A stretch of 64,000 bases of DNA from an uncultured Porphyromonadaceae bacterium (lineage in GTDB: Bacteria; Bacteroidota; Bacteroidia; Bacteroidales; Muribaculaceae), in assembly GCA_900541555.1 (NCBI GenBank), contig UQKE01000003.1:32626-96625 (forward strand), in the 5' to 3' direction. The translations under genes were made by a program, and so were the position numbers. Position 1 is the stretch's first letter. Every line of letters begins with the position of its first letter. Positions 9,445-17,843 of this stretch are shown here, piece after piece. The notes under the pieces were generated by a model. That model saw only the letters and a program-made list of their open reading frames with translations. It searched no databases and was not told where the DNA came from.

Positions 9445-10905
9445 TTATTTCTTTTTGTTGCGAGCAATGCGAGCTTGCAATTCCCAAGTACGGATACGAT
9501 CTTTATAAAGGTTGTGACCGTTCATTTTCACAACATCGAGCGATGCGTCGGAATTGTCTTCCCAACGACGGCAAAGGTACACGACATCGTAAACGCGGCC
9601 GATTTGATATTCACGCGAAATATTCAAGCCGAGCGCATAGTCTTCGCCATAGCTGGTGTTGGGCACCTTCACTTCGCGCAAAACCGGCGTGTAGAACGCA
9701 CGCGGCGCGCCAAGTCCGTTGATACGCAATGCGTTGTTGCGGCCGTTGTCGGGAGTCCATTCTTTATGGTCGATAATACCCGGAGCAATCATGTTCATGT
9801 TGAAGTCTGTCATCATATACGTGCCGACTACCATTGCGCAATTTTGCTCATAGAAAGCATTGACCATCGTCGTCAAAGTGTTTTCATCTTTGTAGACATC
9901 GTCGCTGTCGAGCTGTATCGCGAATTTGCCGCATTTCGGATGATGAACGCCGGCATTCCAGCAACCGCCGATACCCAAATCGTTGCGTTCCGGAACGATA
10001 TGAATCAACCGTTCGTCATCTTTAAACTCATCGATAGCCTCCGTCGTGCCGTCGGTAGAATGGTTGTCGATGACAATCAAATTGAACTTGAAGTTTGTCT
10101 TTTGGCTCAAAACCGACTTGATGGCATCGCGAATCGTGCGGATGCGGTTGCGCACCGGAATAATCACAGATGCTTCATATTCGAAATCGCCGGCATTGAA
10201 TTCAATCTTTTTGAATTTCGGCTCCAAATATCCGCCTACGGCTTTCAAATGCTCCGTGCAAGCTGCTTCCATTTCAATTTGCACGCCGCGATTTTTCGGA
10301 TCTACGTAGTCGAAAATCTTTTCGCCGCTCTTGCGCGTGTCGAGTTCGACATCGGAATAGAGATATTCATTGATATGAACCAAATCTGCATCTTCCGAAA
10401 TTTTCAGGCGCACGTCGTAAAGCCCTGCGAAATCATAATCTTTCGTGATCCGCGCAACTGCTTTTTTCAATGCAGCCGCATTATACATCAAAACAGAGCC
10501 GAAATTGAAATCGTCGCGCAAACTTCCTTGTTGGTAATCGATCACCGGAGCATTGTTGCGCACGTCGCCGCTCACATTGTAATGGTCGGCATATACCATG
10601 CCGGCAGCCGAATCGTCGGCGATTTTCACCATGCGTTCGATTGCAAACATGCCAAATTCGAGCGTGTTGTGTTTCGTGTAAAGCAACACATAGTCGCAGT
10701 CGGCATGGGCAGCAATTTTCTTCATCGTGTCGCTGCTGTTCAGATTGCCAATCGAGATTTTCTCGCAACCGGCCACTTCTCCGGTAGCCTCGGCACCTGC
10801 CAACAAATAAACTTTATGCACTAATTCGCAAGATTTCAATCCTGCAATGGTTTTCTCAGCTTGCGCTTCGTTCAAAAACGGAATAAAGCAATCAATTCTC
10901 TTCAT
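9445..10905 (-). CDS. Glycosyltransferase family 2 protein with two GT-A-like halves
   Basis: 486 aa. The C-terminal half (about 240-450) is a canonical GT2: EASVIIPVRNR, LIVIDNHSTDGT, GGCWNAGVHH and the metal-binding QLDSDDVY. The N-terminal half (about 1-215) starts RIDCFIPFLNE and contains DYVLLYTKHN and FGSVLMYNAAALKKA, which reads like a second, degenerate GT-A domain lacking a DxD motif. Acceptor and donor are unknown. No membrane segment is visible, so it is probably cytoplasmic. It lies 47 nt downstream of the amidase gene and 12 nt before the DUF4922 gene, a trio that I think recurs in Bacteroides genomes. Confidence 0.8.
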   Translation of the reverse strand: MKRIDCFIPFLNEAQAEKTIAGLKSCELVHKVYLLAGAEATGEVAGCEKISIGNLNSSDTMKKIAAHADCDYVLLYTKHNTLEFGMFAIERMVKIADDSAAGMVYADHYNVSGDVRNNAPVIDYQQGSLRDDFNFGSVLMYNAAALKKAVARITKDYDFAGLYDVRLKISEDADLVHINEYLYSDVELDTRKSGEKIFDYVDPKNRGVQIEMEAACTEHLKAVGGYLEPKFKKIEFNAGDFEYEASVIIPVRNRIRTIRDAIKSVLSQKTNFKFNLIVIDNHSTDGTTEAIDEFKDDERLIHIVPERNDLGIGGCWNAGVHHPKCGKFAIQLDSDDVYKDENTLTTMVNAFYEQNCAMVVGTYMMTDFNMNMIAPGIIDHKEWTPDNGRNNALRINGLGAPRAFYTPVLREVKVPNTSYGEDYALGLNISREYQIGRVYDVVYLCRRWEDNSDASLDVVKMNGHNLYKDRIRTWELQARIARNKKK

Positions 10906-10952
10906 AAGTATAACATTTTTATTAGTTTGTTCTATGTCAGGTTAATCCTCTC

Positions 10953-13949
10953 TTATTTTGCACTGAAAAACGACAACACTTGTTGCATCAAAGCGTCGCG
11001 AGCGTCGCTTTCTTTGATAGTTTCAAACGGGAATCCGACAATGCATGTTTTGTAATTGTCGAATTGGTTGACCACAGCGGCAGGAATGTTGTTTTCCGTA
11101 TAACGCATCAAAACGCATCCTTTTTCCTTGTCGGCAGGTATCAAGCCGTCGGGCGACTCTATCGAATAGAAATCGCTGTTCAATTCCGACATGAAATTCA
11201 TCGTCAGGTGCCCGAATTCAGGGAAATAAGTCGGCACAAGGCGTGCGCAGCCTTCAACAGTGGCTTGGCCCACGCGCCATTGATACCCAAGCACGCCGGA
11301 CACGAATTCGCGTGTAGCATCGTCGGAATATTCATTATCCCACACGTCGGTAGCCACATACGAGCCGGTAATCAAAAGATTGCCGCCGTTTTCGCAATAT
11401 TTTTTAAGCGCGCTTTGCAATGCCGGCGTATAGATTCTGTAACGATTCGGCTTTTCGCCACGGCCGAGCACTGTTTCTTTTTGCTTGCCGAAAATCATAT
11501 CGGCATATTTGTATTTCGTCATGTCGACCATGCCATTTTCCACCGATGCCGTGCTTGCCGAAACAAACGAGTATCCGGCCTTCATGATCGACACGCCGTG
11601 CATGTAGGGATAGTCAAACACATTTCCTGCAATCGTCTTGTCCTCGTAGTTTGCACGACTTGCGCCGAAACCGGCAGAATCGTCGTCGAACCATGGCAAT
11701 TTGCGACGGAATTCAAACATGTCGCCAATATAATTAATGTCTACCATGTAAGGCACGCCTCTGTCGCGTTCGCTCCAGAATCCGGCCATCGCGCCGGAAT
11801 CGAACGAATCGGGAGCCGCAATGCGCGTGAAACCGTTCACGACAAGCACATCGCCTTTCGAGCCGGCAGCTTCGCCCAATGCAAGAATTTCAGACGGGAA
11901 ACTCAAACCGCCGTCGTTGGCAGCAACAATTTGGTAACTATGGATTTCGTTGTCGGATATTTGCACGGTATATTCCGGCGTTTCCGTCACGGCAATGCGG
12001 CTGAATGCGCCATCGCCCACTCTTTCATAGACCACGAAACTTGTCGCGTCGGCACGATCACACAACGTGTCGGCTGTCGCTTTCCAAGCCAAACGGTATT
12101 CGCCGTCTTTCACTTTCGTAATAGAGAAGCTGTTCACAGGAAGCGGCTGAATCATATAGTCCTCGCGGCCTTCCTTTGCAGCGAAAAATTCCACCATGCC
12201 TTTATAAATGGCGCGGCTCACGGTGAAACGGAACGTCGGATCCAAGCCATAGCGCATGTCGGCAAAATTCTGGTGCGACAATAACTCCAACAACATTGCC
12301 GGAACTTCCGGAACTCGCGCTTCGAAATAGGAAGCATCCCACATGCCGCGGCGAGTCCAATTCGAATCGTATTGCGCACGCACGTCGTTGACGATATTGG
12401 TCATCACATAATCCGTGAGCTGGCGAGAATTGACACGTTCTGTTCCGTTCACATACTTTCCGCCATGGTCATAATAGATGCCCAACGAACCGATGATGGA
12501 ATCGTCCATTGTCGTTCCCGCATCCGAGTGGAATGCAAACGACAAATCCACAGGGATGTTCAAACCCTCACGGTCGGGAAGGACGGACGAACCGCCGGCG
12601 AGGTAGTTCACCCACAAGCCGCGGCAACGATAGTCGTCGGTATAATCGTTCACGCCTTCCGAAGGAGAGTAGACAGAGTCGGGCATGCCGGCCCATTGCA
12701 ACCAATAGCGTGCTGCTTCCGTATAGCGCGGATAACCGCTCAATTGATATTCGCTTTTAATGCGCGATTCTGTCGTTTCTGCTTTCTTATTGTATTCCGA
12801 ACTTTTCACGTTGGCCATCACCACATCGGGAGCCTTGCGCTCGATATTGCCATAGCCGCCACCCACTTTCACGGCATCGGCTGTGACGATTGCGCCTTTT
12901 TTCGATGATTTGTTCGACAAGGACACGATCGCTTGCTTGCCGGCTTTGAAATAGAAATGTCCGAGATAAATCCATGTGCCGCCGCCCATTTTCTGGTTCA
13001 CACGGAATTGGCGGTCGCCGGACGCTTCATGCACGGTATAAAGCGCATCGACCGTGCTTTCCGGAAGCGTTGCGTAGGATACATAAACAGCATATTTCCC
13101 CGCCTTGGGAATATCGGCAGTCCAAGATGCTTCCGACACCGATTCGCCTTTCGTCGTTTTTACCTGACGATACGTCCCGTCGGCAAACGGGTTTTCGAAG
13201 TCGCGATATGCCGCTTTTTTATAAGCAAATCCCGTAGAACCGGCGTTCCATGCTTGTTCGCCATCCGATTCCGAATAGCCTTGCACTGCCACTCCGCCAT
13301 CATTGTCGATGATTATTTCCACCGGATTGATATCGCGCTCGCGCGGGCTCATCACATACGCGCCGGCATTCTCAAGCATCGGCATCAAGAAAGGCATCAC
13401 GAAACTCTGCGTGTAGAGGTCTTCCACGGTTTGGAAGTCGCGTGCACGTTGCCATTCCCAACGGTCTTCTTTCGGCTCGAAATAAAAGCCGTGGCTTTGC
13501 CACATCGCTATGATTTTGCCGTCAAGCCCCTTTTTCGGATGGCGCAATTCGTCCATCGCATAGACAAACGGCTCTTTTTCTTTCTTCTTCACATACTTTG
13601 CGTCGGCGTCGATATACAATTCTTCCACCGGCCGGCCAAGCACCGTCACTTCGACATCGTAATCGCCACCCAAAATGGCAGAAATGCCGGTTTTCACCTT
13701 TTCGGTGTATTCTTCCAAAGAAGGAACATAACCGTACACTTCGTTCATGTCGATTTTGACTCTCGACTTGCCGGCATCGACCATTGCTGTGTCGACACCA
13801 ACTTTCCCGATCTGCAAATGAGCCGGTTTCACTTCGTTCATCATACGCTCGATCGACGAGCAAACAGACTGATCAATAGGCTTGTACTCTGCGCGAACAC
13901 ATGCAACAGAACACATGAATGCCACTGTAAATAATGCTATCTTATGCAC
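10953..13949 (-). CDS. Secreted N-acetylmuramoyl-L-alanine amidase with inserted golvesin-like domain
   Basis: 998 aa with a signal peptide (MHKIALFTVAFMCSVACVRA). An Amidase_3-like zinc fold appears in two pieces. The first has IAMWQSHGFYF near residue 153 and ENAGAYVMSPRERD. The second has DLSFAFHSDAGT near 475 and EVPAMLLELLSHQNFADM near 550, giving a His and a Glu that fit zinc binding and catalysis. Between them (about 245-370) sits a golvesin C-terminal-like beta domain (AGKYAVYVSYATL, GTWIYLGHFYFKAG), often mis-annotated as xanthan lyase. After residue 610 come a fibronectin-like stretch and a Rossmann-like region of unknown role. It probably trims peptides from peptidoglycan in the periplasm or outside the cell, yielding naked glycan for NamZ. 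It is the first gene of the salvage operon. Confidence 0.82.
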   Translation of the reverse strand: MHKIALFTVAFMCSVACVRAEYKPIDQSVCSSIERMMNEVKPAHLQIGKVGVDTAMVDAGKSRVKIDMNEVYGYVPSLEEYTEKVKTGISAILGGDYDVEVTVLGRPVEELYIDADAKYVKKKEKEPFVYAMDELRHPKKGLDGKIIAMWQSHGFYFEPKEDRWEWQRARDFQTVEDLYTQSFVMPFLMPMLENAGAYVMSPRERDINPVEIIIDNDGGVAVQGYSESDGEQAWNAGSTGFAYKKAAYRDFENPFADGTYRQVKTTKGESVSEASWTADIPKAGKYAVYVSYATLPESTVDALYTVHEASGDRQFRVNQKMGGGTWIYLGHFYFKAGKQAIVSLSNKSSKKGAIVTADAVKVGGGYGNIERKAPDVVMANVKSSEYNKKAETTESRIKSEYQLSGYPRYTEAARYWLQWAGMPDSVYSPSEGVNDYTDDYRCRGLWVNYLAGGSSVLPDREGLNIPVDLSFAFHSDAGTTMDDSIIGSLGIYYDHGGKYVNGTERVNSRQLTDYVMTNIVNDVRAQYDSNWTRRGMWDASYFEARVPEVPAMLLELLSHQNFADMRYGLDPTFRFTVSRAIYKGMVEFFAAKEGREDYMIQPLPVNSFSITKVKDGEYRLAWKATADTLCDRADATSFVVYERVGDGAFSRIAVTETPEYTVQISDNEIHSYQIVAANDGGLSFPSEILALGEAAGSKGDVLVVNGFTRIAAPDSFDSGAMAGFWSERDRGVPYMVDINYIGDMFEFRRKLPWFDDDSAGFGASRANYEDKTIAGNVFDYPYMHGVSIMKAGYSFVSASTASVENGMVDMTKYKYADMIFGKQKETVLGRGEKPNRYRIYTPALQSALKKYCENGGNLLITGSYVATDVWDNEYSDDATREFVSGVLGYQWRVGQATVEGCARLVPTYFPEFGHLTMNFMSELNSDFYSIESPDGLIPADKEKGCVLMRYTENNIPAAVVNQFDNYKTCIVGFPFETIKESDARDALMQQVLSFFSAK

Positions 13950-13989
13950 AGTTTTAGAGTTTTAAAGTACTTATTTTTTGACTATTTAG

Positions 13990-13997
13990 CAAAATTA
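13990..13997 (-). promoter_or_regulatory. Bacteroidota -7 promoter box for the salvage operon
   Basis: On the minus strand this reads TAATTTTG, matching TAnnTTTG. It lies about 40 nt upstream of the amidase start at 13949. No clear -33 TTTG is seen at the usual distance. Confidence 0.45.
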
Positions 13998-14138
13998 CTA
14001 CAATCCGGTTATTCACGAAAAAATTCTTTAACACAAAACCGGATTTTAAATATTTTTTAATATTCAAAAACACTGTTTTGGCAACCGTGCGGAAACGCGT
14101 CGCCGCACCGACAGCGACATTGGGAGCGTCCGCGCTCA

Positions 14139-14290
14139 TGCATGGGTAGTGATACCAACATAATCCGCAAGGATTATACGCTACCAAATGATGCAAATCG
14201 AGCACAGAAGCGCCAAACTTGTTTAGGCGATTACGCCGAGATGTTGCTCATTTTATACAAAACACCAAGCAAATTTCAACCATAGGCCGT
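14139..14290 (+). repeat. Intergenic repeat module, copy 1 (hairpins plus promoter-type repeat)
   Basis: This non-coding block shares ordered motifs with 57931-58139 (inverted) and in part with 42990-43060 and 47008-47017. It holds CATGGG, then a hairpin with arms ATAATCC (14160-14166) and GGATTAT (14171-14177) around a GCAA tetraloop. A diverged copy of the right-edge 75-bp repeat follows at 14185-14257, and TCAACCATAGGCCG at 14276-14289. It looks like a small dispersed, structured element without a transposase. The rest of 13950-14490 contains no convincing gene. Confidence 0.5.
14185..14257 (-). repeat. Diverged copy of the 75-bp promoter-type repeat
   Basis: It aligns with the tandem copies at 63850-64000 through ATGCAAATCGAG, CAGAAG and TTACGCCGAGATG. 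Its core stem differs: CGCC-AAAC pairs with GTTT-(A)-GGCG at 14211-14229. The box equivalent to TACCTTTG is decayed here (TCATTTGG), so promoter function is probably lost. Confidence 0.5.
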
Positions 14291-14432
14291 TACCGAACAC
14301 CTCCGCCTGCGGCACTTCCCCTATCCGCTCTACCGCGCGCCAGAGGAGGGCATTGCAACACAGCCACAAACTCATAAAATACAAAATAGAAAAGTTGCGG
14401 CCCTCAACTCTCAGCCCATAACCCATCTGCAT

Positions 14433-14466
14433 AAAAAAAGAAGGTGCGTTTTTTCGACACACCTTC
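14433..14466 (-). terminator. Intrinsic terminator after the T9SS amidase gene
   Basis: On the minus strand GAAGGTG pairs with CACCTTC across a short A-rich loop and is followed by seven Ts. It lies 24 nt past the stop at 14491. The same stem and tail occur at 57940-57971. Confidence 0.8.
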
Positions 14467-14490
14467 TTCAAATTTATTCAATCCGGCTTT

Positions 14491-16905
14491 TTAATGCCGC
14501 ACGATCACTTGCTTCGTCGAGAATCCGTCTGTCACATAAACCTTGGCGATATAAACGCCGTTGGCCACTTCCGACACATTGAGCACATTGCCTGCTGCCG
14601 AAGCCACGACACGTCCGTCCATTGAAATCAATTCAATGCCGGCGATATGGCGGTCGGCGTTGGCAATCAGCAATTCGGAAGCCGGATTCGGATACATGCG
14701 CAATCCCGCGATTTGAATATCGGCTACGCCGGCATCTTCTGCCGCGCCGATTGCAGCCTTGTCGACATAAACATCGCCTTTCTTGCCGCAAACCTCGCCG
14801 GTCTGTTCAATTTCCAATCCCGACAAAGTCCATTCGCCTTCGCCAATTTCGGCAAGGGAGATTTTCCGATTTTGCCATCCGAGAAAATCCAAATTGCAAA
14901 CAGTCACCGTTTTTTCTTCCGAACCGTTGACAAACACAGCATTCAGCTTGTTGCAGCTCAAATCGCCATACACTTTCAGCATCAACATGTTGTCGTTTGT
15001 GAAAGCAGTTGCCGGAGCTGTCGCAAATTTATATGCGGCAACGCCGTCTTGCGCGTTGGCAAACGCATAAGAAAGTTTATACGACGAAGTGCCTTCCAGC
15101 TTCGTTGCCGTATTGCGCGCGGCAGACAACGATGCGCATCCCGCCGAAGCTGATTCATCGGCTGCCAGCAGATCTGTCGCGTCGAATGCTTCCACCGGAG
15201 TGACAGGGACATCGTCCAATGCCGCATCCACTGCTGTGAATTGATAGCTGAACGGTGCAGCAATCTTGATTCCAAATTCGTCGCACATATCGGCTCCCAC
15301 GTTTACCGTATAAGTTTCGCCGATTGTAAAGTCTTTCGAGAATTTTATTTGGAAATACCCATAGTCATCCCCCGTCTTGCTGTATTTGCGCGAACGGGCA
15401 TTATAACCGACTTTCGTGCCTTTCGAATCTGTTACCGTCACATTGTTTTCAAAACCTTGAGAGTTAAGCTGATGCGGGAAACGGAATTCCAAAACAGGCG
15501 CATCATAGTGTACAAGCGCATCTTTCGGCGGATTCATCGCCAAAATTTCAAACGTGTTGTAATCGCTTGTCTTAAACGAGAATTCAAAATCGTTTTCCAT
15601 TTTCATGCCGGCCGGATGCATGGCGTCCTTGCCAAGGCGAACGGTATAGACCGTATTCGTCTCATAGGCTCTCGCCGGTTCAAACACAAGACGATATTGC
15701 GAATCTTCCCAACGCAACGCTCCGTCGACCGCAGGCGTAATGGAGAAATTATTTTCCACCGATTCGGTATCCATGTCCCAATTGAATTCGAGCACGATAG
15801 GCGTATTGCAAGGCAATGCCTCGTCGCCTTCCGCCCAAACCGGAGAATACGACACGACTTCGGGAGGCGTGTTGCGAATGCGGCTCATCGCCACATTGTT
15901 GTAAGTTACTTCGTTTGCCGTCACGACAACGTCGCTTTCATACGGTTCGTATTCCGGATGCGAAACTTTCACCGTGTAGGATCCCGGAGCGACATTCTTA
16001 AACAGATAAACGCCATTGAAAAGCGCATCGGTCTCATACGTGTCGACAACCGACCCTCCGGCATTCAGCAATTCGACAGTGGCTCCGCAAATCGGTTTCT
16101 GCTCGTCGTGTCCGAAGAACCAGCCATTGTAGATCGATTCCGTGCGGATCAAGCGGTTGTCGTAGATTGCGCCGCCGACAACGCCCGTCGTGAATTTTTC
16201 AGGCGTTTCGAAATATTCCATCACTGCTTTCGTGAAGTGGTAGGCTTCGAGCCAGCAAAAATCGTTATTCAGCAAGCGATATGTTTCGGGAATATAGTCG
16301 TGGTACGAACCTTCCGACAACATGCCCGGCACTGTCAATTTGCGCAATACGCCAAGGCCTACACCAACGCCCCAATCATAAAAATCATAGTCGCCGGCAA
16401 GCCATTGCGATTCGCTCGACCAAGAAGTGATGCGGTTTTCGAGCAAATGCTTGTTCAAAATGCCCGACATCACTTTTGCTTCAGGGCTCACCGGATCGTC
16501 CGTGAATCCGCGATAAAGCATCAACGGTTGGTTTTTCTTTGCCGATGTGCCCGTGGCATTGCTATGAATGGAGAAAAAGAAATCTGCTGCATAAGCATTA
16601 GCTTCATAACCGATTTCGTGCAAATCGCGATCGTCTTCGGTCGTATTGGTCGTGCGCGACATCATCACGTTTGCCCCGAAACTTTCGAGCATGTCGCGAA
16701 GGTCAAGCCCTTTCACCAAATTGCTGTTGGATTCCCAAAAACCATTCGGATCTTGATTGGTAAACGGAGGCACTTCCACCCAACGGTCGTCGGAATCGTG
16801 CCCGCCGTGGCCGGGGTTGACGTAAATTTTCAAATCTTTCATGTCGGCGGCATTCACACAAACCGATGCAGCCAAACCCAATAATAATATACTTAGCTTT
16901 TTCAT
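14491..16905 (-). CDS. Secreted N-acetylmuramoyl-L-alanine amidase (Amidase_3) with T9SS sorting domain
   Basis: 804 aa. A signal peptide (MKKLSILLLGLAASVCVNA) precedes an Amidase_3 domain (about 24-245) with KIYVNPGHGGHD near 33, FFSIHSNATG near 115 and MLSEGSYHDY near 195. These supply the zinc His residues and the catalytic Glu. A carboxypeptidase-regulatory-like beta domain follows (about 265-335), then two Ig-like Big_5 repeats (about 345-560) and a discoidin-like region. The C-terminus (from about residue 730) is a T9SS type A sorting domain: GLRMYPNPASE, ISMDGRVV, GVYIAKVYV. The enzyme is therefore exported to the surface or medium and would cut stem peptides from foreign or own peptidoglycan. 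It is 15 nt downstream of the PD40 gene. Confidence 0.9.
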   Translation of the reverse strand: MKKLSILLLGLAASVCVNAADMKDLKIYVNPGHGGHDSDDRWVEVPPFTNQDPNGFWESNSNLVKGLDLRDMLESFGANVMMSRTTNTTEDDRDLHEIGYEANAYAADFFFSIHSNATGTSAKKNQPLMLYRGFTDDPVSPEAKVMSGILNKHLLENRITSWSSESQWLAGDYDFYDWGVGVGLGVLRKLTVPGMLSEGSYHDYIPETYRLLNNDFCWLEAYHFTKAVMEYFETPEKFTTGVVGGAIYDNRLIRTESIYNGWFFGHDEQKPICGATVELLNAGGSVVDTYETDALFNGVYLFKNVAPGSYTVKVSHPEYEPYESDVVVTANEVTYNNVAMSRIRNTPPEVVSYSPVWAEGDEALPCNTPIVLEFNWDMDTESVENNFSITPAVDGALRWEDSQYRLVFEPARAYETNTVYTVRLGKDAMHPAGMKMENDFEFSFKTSDYNTFEILAMNPPKDALVHYDAPVLEFRFPHQLNSQGFENNVTVTDSKGTKVGYNARSRKYSKTGDDYGYFQIKFSKDFTIGETYTVNVGADMCDEFGIKIAAPFSYQFTAVDAALDDVPVTPVEAFDATDLLAADESASAGCASLSAARNTATKLEGTSSYKLSYAFANAQDGVAAYKFATAPATAFTNDNMLMLKVYGDLSCNKLNAVFVNGSEEKTVTVCNLDFLGWQNRKISLAEIGEGEWTLSGLEIEQTGEVCGKKGDVYVDKAAIGAAEDAGVADIQIAGLRMYPNPASELLIANADRHIAGIELISMDGRVVASAAGNVLNVSEVANGVYIAKVYVTDGFSTKQVIVRH

Positions 16906-16920
16906 AATTGTGCAAATGTT

Positions 16921-17823
16921 TTATTTGATGTTCAACTCCATGACAAACAACCGTCCGTCAATCGTGTTATATACAATCCGCTTTCCGTCGGCAGATGCCG
17001 TCGGGTTCATCGTCATGGCTTCCGGTTTAGTCAAAGCCTGCTTGAAAGAGCCGTCGGCTTTCAAAAGCATGATTTGGCAAGATTCGTATTGATGCCCGTC
17101 GTTCGTCGCATTTTCTGCCACCACATAATCGTTGCCCATCCATTTCGGAGCCACATATTTCCCAAGATCGGCAAGCAAATTGCCGTCGAGATCGCACACG
17201 TAGGCGCCCTTCGCTCCGGCATAGAACAAAATCTTCTGTCCGTCGGGCGACAACGATGTCCACAAATAAGTGTATTTCGTTTCCACCGGCGAGAAGCGTT
17301 TTTCAACGCCGTTGCGCACAACGACCAATTCCGCGCCTTGCGCATAAACGTAAGTGCCGCCGTTTTGTTTCGAAACGACAGTGCGACCCTTGTCGCTCAC
17401 AACGGCCAATCCGCCATCGATTGCCACCGGAGAACGCATCCCGCGAGCCTTTTCGGCCACAACGGCTGTTGTCTTTCCATCCAAAGAAGCACTCTTCATT
17501 TCGCGATAAACACGCATGTTTTCACGCGTTTGCGACATGAAATACACCGACTTCCCATCGCGAGAAAACACGGGATCAAATCCTGCCATCTGGTCGTCGG
17601 AAAGACGCGTCACGACATCGTCTTGCATGTCGTACATCTTCAATCCCTTATAATTCGAAGCGGTAAATAGCACTTTTTGCCCATCGGCGCTAAGCACGGG
17701 GTTGTAAATGCCGCTTTCCACTCCTTTCAGCAATTGCTCGTGGCGAGTGATTGTCACCTCTTGTGCCGTTGCAAGAAGGCAACATGCCAAAGCAGCTGTC
17801 AAACATTTGAATCTCATAGTCAT
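16921..17823 (-). CDS. PD40/TolB-like beta-propeller protein, secreted
   Basis: 300 aa with a signal peptide (MRFKCLTAALACCLLATAQ, with the ATG at either 17823 or 17817). The repeats NPVLSADGQKVLFTASN, FDPVFSRDGKSVYFMS, TSLSPDGQKILFYAG and NPTASADGKRIVYNT are PD40 (WD40-like) blades as in TolB and dipeptidyl-peptidase propellers. No catalytic domain is present, so binding or scaffolding in the periplasm is likely. It lies between two T9SS cargo genes, 20 nt and 15 nt away, in one operon, so it may assist them. That role is inference. Confidence 0.75.
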   Translation of the reverse strand: MTMRFKCLTAALACCLLATAQEVTITRHEQLLKGVESGIYNPVLSADGQKVLFTASNYKGLKMYDMQDDVVTRLSDDQMAGFDPVFSRDGKSVYFMSQTRENMRVYREMKSASLDGKTTAVVAEKARGMRSPVAIDGGLAVVSDKGRTVVSKQNGGTYVYAQGAELVVVRNGVEKRFSPVETKYTYLWTSLSPDGQKILFYAGAKGAYVCDLDGNLLADLGKYVAPKWMGNDYVVAENATNDGHQYESCQIMLLKADGSFKQALTKPEAMTMNPTASADGKRIVYNTIDGRLFVMELNIK

Positions 17824-17843
17824 ATAAATTTTAGTTCGTATTT

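Noticed and set aside
10953..13949. Annotation as xanthan lyase
   Set aside because: Only the golvesin-like binding domain supports that name. The catalytic parts fit an amidase and no polysaccharide lyase domain is visible.
13954..14471. Two short minus-strand frames in the gap upstream of the amidase operon
   Set aside because: They lie within the repeat module and promoter region, contain the hairpins, and show no protein-like conservation.
15241..16884. Long open frame on the plus strand opposite the T9SS amidase gene
   Set aside because: It has no recognisable domain and is rich in Arg, His, Ile and Phe, as expected when the codon bias of the minus-strand gene suppresses stops. The amidase on the other strand is certain.
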